Positions 8,026 through 16,153 of a stretch of DNA of 64,000 bases are shown one piece after another. The notes under the pieces were generated by a model. That model was given only the letters and a program-made list of their open reading frames with translations. It was not told the origin of the DNA and searched no databases. A program made the position numbers and the translations under genes. Each line of letters starts with the position of its first letter. Position 1 is the first letter of the stretch. This DNA is from a virus: positions 1 through 64,000 of IMG/VR virus record IMGVR_UViG_3300041409_000610. One strand, written 5' to 3'.

Positions 8026-8490
8026 ATGACCAGCACCATGTTCGTGCGCAACAACCAGCCCGGCCCGACCGTCCTGGACGAGGAGGGCTTCGAGTTCCTC
8101 CAGTGGGAAGGCCACGGGAACCCGATGGGCGCCGACGTGCTGCCGGTGCCCTCAACCCTGGTCGACAACCACAACTTCCAGCGGGCCCGGATGCTCGGCA
8201 TCTTCGACGTGATCGAGGCCGACGAAGAGATCCAGGCCCTGCTCGACAAGACCAAGGCTGCCTGGCGGCGCCAGCAGAGCCAGCGCGCGGGCATCAACTT
8301 CGCGAGCCTCGGTCAGCTGCCCACCGAAGAGGGCACCGTCCCCCAGGAATTCGAGCAGCCGAAGCCCAAGATCGGTCCCGGCGAGCTGCCGAAGACGGTA
8401 GAGGTCGAGGTCGGCGTGGACACCGGCGACGAGACCGCGACTCCGCGCATGAAGACGATGCGCGTCTCCCTCGTCCGCAACGGGATCTGA
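8026..8490 (+). CDS. Hypothetical head-region protein
   Basis: 154 residues, ATG start behind AAGGAGTT. The N-terminal half is moderately hydrophobic (about residues 15-50) followed by a helical stretch rich in Glu and Ala. The C-terminal half is an extended Pro/Glu-rich segment ending in a basic RMKTMRVSLVRNGI. No family recognised. It lies between the capsid gene terminator and the neck and fibre genes, so a minor head component is plausible. Confidence 0.65.
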   Translation: MTSTMFVRNNQPGPTVLDEEGFEFLQWEGHGNPMGADVLPVPSTLVDNHNFQRARMLGIFDVIEADEEIQALLDKTKAAWRRQQSQRAGINFASLGQLPTEEGTVPQEFEQPKPKIGPGELPKTVEVEVGVDTGDETATPRMKTMRVSLVRNGI

Positions 8491-8552
8491 CCTCCCCTTC
8501 CTCAAGCTCGGGGCCTCGGACCTCGGGAAGATCATCAGCAAAGGAGCAGGGA

Positions 8553-9158
8553 ATGCCGACCGAGAAGTCCGAAAGCAAGCCGGAGACCACCGAGGACCCG
8601 GCCACCGACGAAGAGCACCCGCAGGACGCGCTGCGGCGCGAAGGCCTGCGCCTGAACCCGCAGTGGCAGACCGAGCACCTCGACACGACCGGCGGCGGCC
8701 CGGTGGACTTCAGCCGCACCCCGGCCTTCGAGGAGGCCCGCCAGCACGCGGTGCGCCAGGGCGCCCTGGCGGCCGACGCGGACTACACGCCGGACAACGT
8801 CGTGTTCTCCGACGACAGCGACGAGGCCGAGCGCCAGCGCGAGGCGGTGCGCAAGCAGGCGGAGGAGCTGCCGGAGGACGAGGCCGAGCGCCGTCCGCCG
8901 GGCTACGCCGACGGCATGGGTGGCCCGTACAACCAGGGCGTCGTGGCCGCCGAGGACGACGATCAGGCCTCGGCGAACGAGACCTCGACCCCCGTGGCCG
9001 CTCCGGCGACCAAGGCGACCGCCGAGGGCAGCGACGGCAAGGACTCGGACAAGACCGAGGCCAAGCCCACCTCCTCCAGCTCGCGCAGCTCCGGCTCGAC
9101 GACCACCAAGGCCGCCGCGAAGCCGAGCACCTCGACGAGCAGCACCGCGAAGAAGTAG
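8553..9158 (+). CDS. Low-complexity acidic/Ser-Thr-rich protein
   Basis: 201 residues from ATG 8553, preceded by AAAGGAG. The body is acidic and predicted disordered (many Glu, Asp, Ala, Gln). The last 70 residues are a Ser/Thr/Lys/Ala tail resembling a flexible, positively charged linker. Similar tails occur in head-to-tail joining or packaged proteins, but nothing defines a function. It ends immediately before a hairpin at 9172-9200. Confidence 0.65.
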   Translation: MPTEKSESKPETTEDPATDEEHPQDALRREGLRLNPQWQTEHLDTTGGGPVDFSRTPAFEEARQHAVRQGALAADADYTPDNVVFSDDSDEAERQREAVRKQAEELPEDEAERRPPGYADGMGGPYNQGVVAAEDDDQASANETSTPVAAPATKATAEGSDGKDSDKTEAKPTSSSSRSSGSTTTKAAAKPSTSTSSTAKK

Positions 9159-9171
9159 GGCCCCCGAGGCA

Positions 9172-9200
9172 GGCCGGGTGGGCCCCTTCCCCACCCGGCC
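9172..9200 (+). terminator. Hairpin, probable terminator
   Basis: GGCCGGGTGGG (9172-9182) pairs perfectly with 9190-9200 around a 7-base loop, 13 bases after a stop codon, followed by a pyrimidine-rich stretch CCCTCTTCGCTTCCC. Confidence 0.65.
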
Positions 9201-9241
9201 CCCTCTTCGCTTCCCCCGCCCCGTGAGCGCATGAGGTAGAG

Positions 9242-9931
9242 ATGACCGCGAGCAAGACCCCGAACCTCGGCCTGATGTCGCCGGTGCTGTCGGACTCGTT
9301 CTCCCCGGACGACTTCGCTCAGACCTTTGGGATCCTGGATCAGCATCCGGGTATCGAGGTGGTCGCCAACCAGGCGGCCCGGCCGAGCAACCTGGGCTCG
9401 GCGCAGCACGGCCGGATGTACTGGCAGGCCGACTCGAACATCATGTGGGTCTGGAACCAGCCGATATCCACTGTGGCCGGTTTCTGGGTGCGTTCCGGCA
9501 CGAAGGGCTGGCTCGGCGGCGCTGGCAACGCGGCGCAGGTGAACACGACGGCGATCAGCGTCAGCACCGCGCCGACCATCGTCAACGTCAACACGCTCAT
9601 CCCCGGCGGCCGCCCGGTCATGATCCTCTACCGGTGGACCTTCATCGGCAACGACTCGGCGCGCTTCGCCACGATCAACCTGCTCGCAAACTCGTCGAGC
9701 GTCCAGGAGGCGCGGTTCAACGGCAATGGCTTCGGGGCCGCCTACTCCGCGTCCACGCCCTACCCGCCCCAGTCGCAGATGCACGGCTACCTCTACAGCG
9801 CGCCGGGCGCTCAGCAGAACGTGAACTTCCAGGTGAAGCTGCGCTGCCAGGACCCGGCCGTCGTCGGCTCGCAACAGGGCGGCGGCAGCTGCTTCATCAT
9901 CGGCACCAGCATGGACGTCTTCGAGCTGTGA
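9242..9931 (+). CDS. Putative head-fibre/structural protein
   Basis: 229 residues. The start TASKTPNLGLMSPVLSDSFS resembles the conserved N-terminal anchor of phage fibre proteins. The rest is beta-rich (many Thr, Val, Asn, Ser; GRPVMILYRWTF) with two Cys near the end, typical of trimeric or jelly-roll surface proteins. It lies among head genes rather than tail genes, so a head fibre or capsid-surface protein is favoured over a tail fibre. Confidence 0.5.
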   Translation: MTASKTPNLGLMSPVLSDSFSPDDFAQTFGILDQHPGIEVVANQAARPSNLGSAQHGRMYWQADSNIMWVWNQPISTVAGFWVRSGTKGWLGGAGNAAQVNTTAISVSTAPTIVNVNTLIPGGRPVMILYRWTFIGNDSARFATINLLANSSSVQEARFNGNGFGAAYSASTPYPPQSQMHGYLYSAPGAQQNVNFQVKLRCQDPAVVGSQQGGGSCFIIGTSMDVFEL

Positions 9932-9941
9932 GGAGGAGCCG

Positions 9942-10811
9942 GTGAGCCTGTCCGATCGCCTGTGGATCAACCAGTACGACCCCGCTGTGCTGGGCATACA
10001 CGTCTACGCGCGCGGGCAGATCGGCGACCCCGACTCGAACCTGGTCCAGGTGACCATGAGGAGCGAGGACACCGCCGCGCCGGTCTTCATCAACCGCGCG
10101 GCCACCCGGGCCGACGTGGGCGCCTACGAGATCCAGCTGACCTCGGATGAGACGGCGGCCATCGGCCCCTTCGCGCTCACCTGGTCCTACGCGCTCAGCG
10201 GCGTCGGCGAGAGCTACACGACCCACGTCCAGGTCGGCGAGTTCAGCCCGGACTACGCGGCGCTCTCCGAGGGCATGAAGGGCGTCGTCGAGCAGGGCTG
10301 GAACCGCTTCGAGGACCTGTTCGACTCGCCGCTGGGCGGCCCGAACCTCCAGGTGTACGCCCAGAGCCACTTCAACCGGGGCCGGATCGCGCAGCTGTTG
10401 CGTTTCGCCGTCGGGCGGCTGAACACCGCAGCCCAGCCGTTCCAGACCTACACCCTCGACGGCGACGGCGGCGCGACCTTCCCGCTGACCCAGTGGGGTC
10501 CCCTGCTGGAACAGGCGCTCTACGTCGAGATCCTCAAGCACCTGCGCCGGTCCTACGTGGAACAGCCGCTGCTGATGGGCGGCGAGGTCACCCGGCACGA
10601 CCGGCGGGACTACATGGACCGCTGGAGCCAGGTGCTTTCCGACGAGCAGGCCCAGCTGAAGGAACAGCTCGACGTCTTCAAGATCCGCTCCATGGGTCTC
10701 GGGCGCCCGGCGGTGCTCGTGTCCGGTGGCGCGTACGGCCGTTCCCCCGCCGGGGTGCGGTACATGGGCACCCGAGGGCGGCCGCGCTTCTACCGGCCCG
10801 GACTGTACTGA
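9942..10811 (+). CDS. Probable head-tail connector/neck protein
   Basis: 289 residues from GTG 9942 behind GAGGAG. An N-terminal beta domain of about 100 residues (IHVYARGQIGDPDSNLVQVTM) is followed by an alpha-helical domain (about 105-240) and a basic Gly/Arg/Tyr C-terminus. The length and the place between capsid and tail genes fit a connector or adaptor component. No named family was recognised, so the role is contextual. Confidence 0.45.
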   Translation: MSLSDRLWINQYDPAVLGIHVYARGQIGDPDSNLVQVTMRSEDTAAPVFINRAATRADVGAYEIQLTSDETAAIGPFALTWSYALSGVGESYTTHVQVGEFSPDYAALSEGMKGVVEQGWNRFEDLFDSPLGGPNLQVYAQSHFNRGRIAQLLRFAVGRLNTAAQPFQTYTLDGDGGATFPLTQWGPLLEQALYVEILKHLRRSYVEQPLLMGGEVTRHDRRDYMDRWSQVLSDEQAQLKEQLDVFKIRSMGLGRPAVLVSGGAYGRSPAGVRYMGTRGRPRFYRPGLY

Positions 10812-10819
10812 GGTGGCCG

Positions 10820-11494
10820 GTGACTCGATACCGCTTCCCGCAGGACCGGGCGACCTTCGTCTACGGAGATGACCTCTCACCGATCCTGACGCCTCCGCGC
10901 ACGGCCGTGGTGGTCTACACCGACCAGGCGCTGACGACCCTGGCCGACATCACCACCCTCGAAGGCCAGTCAGTCGCCCTGAGCACGCTGTACACCGACC
11001 ACGGCCTCCTGCCGGAGTTCCTGGGCCCGGACAGCGTCTCGCGGCTCTGGACGGGCCTCCAGGGCGGCATTGCCTATCCCCTGGACGCGCAGGCCTCGTC
11101 ACTGCTGGAGAACAGCGGCGTCGGCGGGACCGCCCGGCAGCTGTGGGCCACCGGCACGGCAGCGTCCGCGCTCTCGGGCCATCGCGCGGTGACCCCGGCT
11201 CCGGACGGCTCGCTGGGCTACGCCAGCAACGACAACGCCGCTCACCTGCACGCACCGCTGTGGATCACGTCTGGCGCGGCCTCCAGCGGCGCGCAGGTGG
11301 AGGCGCTGATGCTCGGCACCATGATCGAGCCCTCCTGGAGCTGGACCCCGGGACCGGTCTACCTCGGCGCGACCGGACAGCTCACCCAGACACCCCCGGC
11401 CGGGCCCGGGGCGCAGTTCCTCGCTCAGGTGGGCACGGCCACCAGCCCGACATCCCTATTCGTCGATCGCAGCCCGTCGATCAAGATCACGTAA
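10820..11494 (+). CDS. Hypothetical beta-rich virion protein
   Basis: 224 residues from GTG 10820, nine bases after the previous stop. The N-terminus (YRFPQDRATFVYGDDLSPIL) is followed by Ala/Gly/Thr/Leu-rich beta sequence and a C-terminal jelly-roll-like segment. It reads as a fibre-like or capsid-surface protein and is followed by three more small beta-rich genes. This may be a cluster coding for modular head decorations. Confidence 0.5.
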   Translation: MTRYRFPQDRATFVYGDDLSPILTPPRTAVVVYTDQALTTLADITTLEGQSVALSTLYTDHGLLPEFLGPDSVSRLWTGLQGGIAYPLDAQASSLLENSGVGGTARQLWATGTAASALSGHRAVTPAPDGSLGYASNDNAAHLHAPLWITSGAASSGAQVEALMLGTMIEPSWSWTPGPVYLGATGQLTQTPPAGPGAQFLAQVGTATSPTSLFVDRSPSIKIT

Positions 11495-11503
11495 GGAAGG
11501 GCC

Positions 11504-12013
11504 ATGGCCGGAGACAAGTTCCTCTACAACAACGCTGGCACTCTCACAGAGAAGGTCTCGAACCAGACATCGGCGGGCGCGGGTGACGCGGGCAAGATCC
11601 CGGCGCTCGACGCGACGGGCCGCCTCGACAACTCCATGATGCCGGTGGGCATCGGCGCGGACACCGCCGTGATCACCGCCTCCGAGGCGCTGGCCGCCGG
11701 AGACCTGGTCAACATCTGGAACAGCACGGGAGCCAAGGTCCGCAAGGCTGACGCCTCGGTGGCGGGCAAGGAGGCGCACGGCTTCGTGCTCGCGGCCGTG
11801 CTCAGCGCCGCCGCCGCCACGGTCTACTTCGAGGGCACCGACACCCAGGTGACCGGGCAGACGCCCGGTCCGGTCTTCCTGTCGGCATCCACGCCAGGTC
11901 TGGCCACCGCCACGGCGCCGAGCGGAACGGGTCAGGTCGTCCAGCGGGTCGGCTTCGCCACCTCCGCCACGGCGATCAACTTCCAGTCGCAGCCGCCGGT
12001 CGTTCTGGCCTGA
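11504..12013 (+). CDS. Capsid-cement/fibre-type beta-domain protein
   Basis: 169 residues with a good GGAAGGGCC ribosome site. The N-terminus KFLYNNAGTLTEKVSNQTS, then GAGDAGKIPALDATGRLDNS, then an ITASEALAAGDLVNIWN strand and a VVQRVGFATSATAINF C-terminus match a compact beta domain I recall from many phage decoration and fibre proteins. Here it is a free-standing gene. It probably decorates the capsid or forms part of a fibre. The stop overlaps the next start (TGATG). Confidence 0.55.
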   Translation: MAGDKFLYNNAGTLTEKVSNQTSAGAGDAGKIPALDATGRLDNSMMPVGIGADTAVITASEALAAGDLVNIWNSTGAKVRKADASVAGKEAHGFVLAAVLSAAAATVYFEGTDTQVTGQTPGPVFLSASTPGLATATAPSGTGQVVQRVGFATSATAINFQSQPPVVLA

Positions 12014-12414
12014 TGACCGCTCGCAGGCCGCTGACGCTGGTCTCCGGGGACATCCGCGAGATGCCCTCGGGGGACGTCGTGCTGCCCGCTGCCCAGGTGG
12101 CGCCGGTCACCCTGACCGATGCGACCACAGTGGCGACCAACGCTGCGCTGGGCAATCACTTCCGGGTGACGCTGGGCGGCAACCGGACCCTGGGCAACCC
12201 CACGAACGCGGTCGATGGCCAGAAGATCATCTGGGAGCTGATCCAGGACGGCACCGGCACGCGCACCATCACGCTCGACACGAAGTTCGTGCTGGGCACC
12301 GACCTGACGGCGGTGACTCTCTCGACGGCGATCAACAAGCGCGACTTCCTGGGCGCCTTCTACAACTCCGTGACGGACAAGTTCTACGTGACCGCGTTCG
12401 TCAAGGGGTACTGA
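12013..12414 (+). CDS. Short beta-structured fibre/decoration protein
   Basis: 133 residues. The sequence is dominated by short strands and turns (VTLTDATTVATNAALGNHFRVTLGGNRTL, split here as separate strands) resembling the repeated beta modules found at the C-termini of phage fibres. No cysteine or membrane segment. Translationally coupled to the preceding gene by a TGATG overlap, so the two products may work together on the virion surface. Confidence 0.55.
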   Translation: MTARRPLTLVSGDIREMPSGDVVLPAAQVAPVTLTDATTVATNAALGNHFRVTLGGNRTLGNPTNAVDGQKIIWELIQDGTGTRTITLDTKFVLGTDLTAVTLSTAINKRDFLGAFYNSVTDKFYVTAFVKGY

Positions 12415-12424
12415 GGAGGCGGGC

Positions 12425-13081
12425 GTGACTCTGGAAGGGGCGTACAGCTTCGACGTCGATGGGACGGACTTCTCCGGGAATGGCCGGACCCTGACCCTCG
12501 GCGCGAACGCCGTGTCGGTCGCGGGCGGGCACACGAGCAACGCGCTGGGCAAGACCGGCGCCACCATGCCCGTCTTCCCCGGATCCCTGCTGACCGCGAC
12601 CCAGACCGACGACCGGTGCGTGATGTTCTGGGGCCAGGGTGCGCTGACCACCTGGTGGGTGCGCTGGGAAAAGGACGCGATCAACTCCGGTACCTGGGGC
12701 ATCTTGAACATCTCCGGGTCCATGGCCGTGCAGGCGCGGCGGGCCTCTGATGACTCCCAGCTGACCCGGCCGACTGGCACGGCGCCGAGCGCGGGCACGT
12801 GGCGGCACTACTGCGCCACCTATGTCCGCTCCACCGGTGTGGCCCGGATGCTCGTCAACGGCGTCCAGACCGGCACCCAGAGCTTCGCAGCCGGGACCCA
12901 GCTCACGATCAACGCGGACCGGATCAACATGGCCGAGTGGAGCACCACCGGTCCGGCCGTGGACGACATGCGCTTCTTCTCGAATGTGCCCACCGACCCC
13001 GAGATCACCACCTACATGAACACGGCCGTCACCGGCGGCCCGAGCCCGTACGTCACCAGCGCCTTCATGTCCTACTTCTGA
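12425..13081 (+). CDS. LamG/concanavalin A-like lectin-domain protein
   Basis: 218 residues from GTG 12425. The whole protein follows the LamG/ConA jelly-roll pattern: YSFDVDGTDFSGNGRTLTLG at the start, then WVRWEKDAINSGTWGI, then WRHYCATYVRSTGVARMLVNG and VDDMRFFSNVPTDPEI near the end. Such domains bind carbohydrates; on virions they can tether the particle to cell-surface glycans. It lies in the neck and decoration region, so display on the head or neck is inferred. Confidence 0.7.
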   Translation: MTLEGAYSFDVDGTDFSGNGRTLTLGANAVSVAGGHTSNALGKTGATMPVFPGSLLTATQTDDRCVMFWGQGALTTWWVRWEKDAINSGTWGILNISGSMAVQARRASDDSQLTRPTGTAPSAGTWRHYCATYVRSTGVARMLVNGVQTGTQSFAAGTQLTINADRINMAEWSTTGPAVDDMRFFSNVPTDPEITTYMNTAVTGGPSPYVTSAFMSYF

Positions 13082-13092
13082 GGAGGTGCTCG

Positions 13093-13821
13093 ATGCCCCT
13101 GCCCATCCCGCAGCCGCCGACTCCGAGTGCGGCCACTGGCGAGCGCTTCTACGTCCGCGCTCCGCAGAACTGGGCGATCGACCAGGAGCGTTACCGGCAC
13201 GACCAGGCGCTGTACACCATCGGTGAGTACTCGATCTTCTACCTGATGTGGTCGCTGCTCGACTTCGAAGCCGGGCTGGTGACCCGGTGCGCGCGCTGCT
13301 ACGGCACCAACGGGTCCCTGGACAACCGCAAGGCCAAGGTCTACAACCAGCCCTCGATCAACCGCTGCCCGGACTGCTTCGGCACCACCTTCGAGGGCGG
13401 CTACCGGGCGCGCATCGTCCGGCCCGCGCTCTGGGCCGACAACGACGAGGACGAGAAGCCCAACCGGCAGGGCATCGTGCACCCCGAGTCGGTGAACGTC
13501 GAGTCCACATGGGACTTCCGGATGCGCGAGGGCGACTACATCATCCGGGCCGACGCCTCCCGCTGGCGGCTGCCTGCCGCGCCGCGCCGGACCACGCTTC
13601 GCTCGGGCTACGACCACCCGGCCCAGGTCGACGCCGCGATCACCTACGCCCGGATGCAGGCCCGGCTGGAGGAGCCCGGCACGGTGGCCTACCTGCTGGA
13701 GCCGAGCAGCAAGATCGGCCTGCACACCCTGTTGACGACGCACAGTGACTTCCCACGACAGTTCCCGGAGTTCGAGGTGATCCGGGCACCGCTGATCCCG
13801 CCTGATGGAGTGCTCGACTGA
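13093..13821 (+). CDS. Probable neck protein with zinc knuckle
   Basis: 242 residues from ATG 13093 behind a strong AGGAGG. Two CxxC pairs (RCARC and RCPDC, about 27 residues apart) suggest a zinc-binding module inside an otherwise mixed alpha/beta protein. The C-terminal part carries LEEPGTVAYLLEPSSKIG. Position between decoration genes and tail completion genes suggests a head-completion or neck role. The stop overlaps the next ATG (TGATG). Confidence 0.5.
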   Translation: MPLPIPQPPTPSAATGERFYVRAPQNWAIDQERYRHDQALYTIGEYSIFYLMWSLLDFEAGLVTRCARCYGTNGSLDNRKAKVYNQPSINRCPDCFGTTFEGGYRARIVRPALWADNDEDEKPNRQGIVHPESVNVESTWDFRMREGDYIIRADASRWRLPAAPRRTTLRSGYDHPAQVDAAITYARMQARLEEPGTVAYLLEPSSKIGLHTLLTTHSDFPRQFPEFEVIRAPLIPPDGVLD

Positions 13822-14228
13822 TGATCAACTACGTGCTGGATCTGCTGGCTGGCCCGGAGAGCCAGCTGGCCTTCCGGGCTGCCGAGGCCGAGGCGAATCC
13901 CGCCTGGCGGCAGTTCTACTGGAGCAGCGACACCGGCTTTCTGGACCTGAAGCGGCTGAGCGAGGACGAGGTGGCGGGCTGGGCACCGGTGCGCTACTCC
14001 TCCGACCCGCTCTCGCGGCCGGTCGCGAACGCGCTGACCAAGGTGGCCGAGTGCCGCGTGGCGATCCGGATCCCGTCGCACGCCGACTGCTCGCCGGAGA
14101 TGGCCTGGCTCGGATGGTGGGTCTCGGCGGCGGGACTGACGGTGCAGCTGCTGAGGGAGACCGAGGTTCTGGACTGGACGCCGCTCTACGAGGAGAGGGA
14201 GTCAGCCGATGGCGACCATGCCGAGTGA
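13821..14228 (+). CDS. Hypothetical protein
   Basis: 135 residues, ATG start overlapping the upstream stop. A helical, Trp-rich protein (NPAWRQFYW, WLGWWVSAAG) with an acidic C-terminus. No known family or metal-binding motif. The last 20 bases are shared with the following iron-permease-family gene in another frame, so the two are translationally coupled. Confidence 0.65.
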   Translation: MINYVLDLLAGPESQLAFRAAEAEANPAWRQFYWSSDTGFLDLKRLSEDEVAGWAPVRYSSDPLSRPVANALTKVAECRVAIRIPSHADCSPEMAWLGWWVSAAGLTVQLLRETEVLDWTPLYEERESADGDHAE

Positions 14229-14586
14229 GGCGACCGACGACAAGGGCCTTTTCGACCGGCTCGCCGACCGCGCCGACGCGATGTTCTCGCACCCGGCCTT
14301 CTTCGCGTTCGAGATCGCGCTGGTCATCGTCTGGGCCGCCTCGGGCTGGGCCTTCGACTGGTCCGACACCTGGCACCTGCTGATCAACACGCCGACGACG
14401 ATCATCACCTTCTTGCTCGTCGGCCTCTCGGCCAACACCACGCGCCGGTCGAACGCGGCCAGCCAGCAGAAGCTCAATGCCCTGGTGCTGGCGGTCGCGG
14501 ATCTCCCCAACATCGGAGAGAACGCGCGGCGCGAGCTGCGCTCGGCGATCGGTCTGGAGGACGACGAGGCGGCGCAGGATGCGTAG
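14209..14586 (+). CDS. Low-affinity iron permease family-like membrane protein
   Basis: 125 residues from ATG 14209, preceded by GAGAGGGA. Two membrane segments (about 30-48 and 58-76) frame the conserved pattern of Pfam Iron_permease (PF04120): HPAFFAFEIALVIVW, DTWHLLINTPTTIITFLL, then a polar QQKLNALV helix. That family is annotated as low-affinity iron transport, mainly by association. Its presence in a phage head-neck operon is unexpected. Roles could include a membrane effector during infection or host metal homeostasis; neither is shown by the sequence. Confidence 0.7.
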   Translation: MATMPSEATDDKGLFDRLADRADAMFSHPAFFAFEIALVIVWAASGWAFDWSDTWHLLINTPTTIITFLLVGLSANTTRRSNAASQQKLNALVLAVADLPNIGENARRELRSAIGLEDDEAAQDA

Positions 14587-14689
14587 CACAGAGTGACAGG
14601 AGAAAATGAAGCGTCAAGGCGCTGACCTGCGGAATTGACACTAGTGTAGCGATCTCGCCACCCTTGTGGCAAATACAGAAAGTGACGAA
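14587..14689 (+). promoter_or_regulatory. Intergenic region with TTGACA box and ACTAGT palindrome
   Basis: This 103-base gap is relatively AT-rich. It contains CTGACCTG (14622-14629), a consensus -35-like TTGACA (14635-14640) and the palindrome ACACTAGTGT (14639-14648). No good -10 box is found 16-19 bases downstream, so a promoter is only possible. A 10-codon reading frame (14606-14638) with a ribosome site also lies here and could be a leader peptide. Confidence 0.35.
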
Positions 14690-15406
14690 ATGGCTCCCAT
14701 CACCGCGCAGATCCTCCGGCTCGGGTCAGGCACCCCCGACCGGATGGTGATGCGCGCCGAGGGATACGGCCAGGACGTCACGCGCTACCTCGCGATCGAC
14801 GCTGTCTACACCGCCCGGATGAGCATGCCGCGCGTCACCGGCGCCACGGCCAGCCGCTTGACGCCGATCTACGAGGAGGGCTGGTTCGGGATCTACTTCC
14901 CGGACAGCTGGACCTGGTTCATGGAGCAGGGCACCGGCCCACGCACCATGCGGAGCCTGGCGGGCAAGACCGTGCCGATGTGGGTGTCCGATGAGGACGG
15001 TCAGATCCGAGCGAAGAACCCGAAGATCCGCAGGCGTACCACGATGGACGGCCGGACCCAGGTGCTCATCTTCCGCCGCGCGGCGCCGATCGGGCAGCGC
15101 AAGCAGGTCCGCCGCCGGAACAAGTGGACCGGCGAGATGGAGACCGTGTGGACGGTGGCCAGCTACCCGGGCGCGCCCGGCCGGATCAACCGGCGCTCCG
15201 ACGGCATGGGCTGGGGCCGGGGCGCGTCCGGACAGATCTCGGCAGGCAACACCGGAGTGCGCTGGCGGCACCCGGGCCTGCGCGCTCTCCAGTTCCTCAA
15301 CGCCGCGCTCTCCGGAGTGGCCTTCCGCTCGAACGTCCCGCTCACCACCGTCTACGCGACCGACGCGGCCGAGTGGGAGCACTTCCTGACCCGAGGAGGG
15401 CTCTGA
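14690..15406 (+). CDS. Tail completion/neck-type protein
   Basis: 238 residues from ATG 14690 (GTG 14666 would add 8 residues; neither has a strong ribosome site). The protein is basic, with a Gly/Arg-rich central part (IRAKNPKIRRRTTMDGRTQV, PIGQRKQVRRRNKW), and ends in a small hydrophobic domain. The position, two genes before the sheath, is where phages encode neck and tail-terminator proteins. Family not recognised. The stop overlaps the next start (TGATG). Confidence 0.5.
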   Translation: MAPITAQILRLGSGTPDRMVMRAEGYGQDVTRYLAIDAVYTARMSMPRVTGATASRLTPIYEEGWFGIYFPDSWTWFMEQGTGPRTMRSLAGKTVPMWVSDEDGQIRAKNPKIRRRTTMDGRTQVLIFRRAAPIGQRKQVRRRNKWTGEMETVWTVASYPGAPGRINRRSDGMGWGRGASGQISAGNTGVRWRHPGLRALQFLNAALSGVAFRSNVPLTTVYATDAAEWEHFLTRGGL

Positions 15407-16086
15407 TGTACCGAGTTCCGCTCAAGGCCGCTGTGGTCGAGGCGCTAGAGTCGGTCTTCACCGACACCCACCCGAACGTCGATTTCCGGGGCCAGAACAA
15501 GCCGCTGGTGTCCATCGAGTACCCGGTGGAGCGAGCGCACTACCCGGGCGTCTGGGTGCAGTACGCCGACGACTCCGAGCTGAGCATCGCCGGGATCGGG
15601 CACGTCGAGATGGCCGTGGATGAGGCGAACAACCGGCTTATTGAGTACAGCCGGTGGATCTTCTCGGGCTCGGTGACGATGACCATCGTCGCGCTGTCGA
15701 GCTACGAGCGGGACCGGCTCTTCGACGAGGTCGTCCGGATCTACGTCGGCGCCCGGTTCAACCCCGGGCTGTCGAGCTTCCGGACCAGGATCGAGAGCAA
15801 CGACCTGATCGCGATCAACGCGAACTTCGACGACATCGAGCCGATGGGCGACGCCACGCCGATCGGCACCCCCTGGGGCACCGACGAGATCATCTATGAG
15901 ATCTCGCTGCGCTTCGACGTGCGCGGCGAGTTCCTGACCGATCAGCTCAACACCGAGCTGGTCCCGCTGTCCGGAGTCACCTTCATCGACTACGTCGAGG
16001 GCAGCCCCGAGCCGCCGTGGCCCGGCCCCGGTTCACCGACGGCCCCGCCCACTCCGGGCAACTGGGACCGCACCAACTGGAGCTGA
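15406..16086 (+). CDS. Probable tail terminator/neck protein
   Basis: 226 residues from ATG 15406, behind GAGGAGGG. It starts with a helix (VPLKAAVVEALESVF) and then has a beta-rich body (PLVSIEYPVERAHYPGVWVQY, WIFSGSVTMTIVALSSYERD) and a Pro-rich tail. The helix-then-sheet pattern and the place immediately upstream of the sheath gene fit tail-terminator or sheath-connector proteins of myoviruses. The C-terminal PGPGSPTAPPTPGN segment is flexible. Confidence 0.5.
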   Translation: MYRVPLKAAVVEALESVFTDTHPNVDFRGQNKPLVSIEYPVERAHYPGVWVQYADDSELSIAGIGHVEMAVDEANNRLIEYSRWIFSGSVTMTIVALSSYERDRLFDEVVRIYVGARFNPGLSSFRTRIESNDLIAINANFDDIEPMGDATPIGTPWGTDEIIYEISLRFDVRGEFLTDQLNTELVPLSGVTFIDYVEGSPEPPWPGPGSPTAPPTPGNWDRTNWS

Positions 16087-16153
16087 TCATCCTGTCGGCT
16101 CCCCGGGTGCCCAACCCAACTGATGAACGAGCACCTGCTGCCCGGAGGGGTCG

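Noticed and set aside
14606-14638. Ten-codon leader peptide before the 14690 gene
   Set aside because: It has a ribosome site but there is no downstream attenuator structure; kept only as a note in the region entry.
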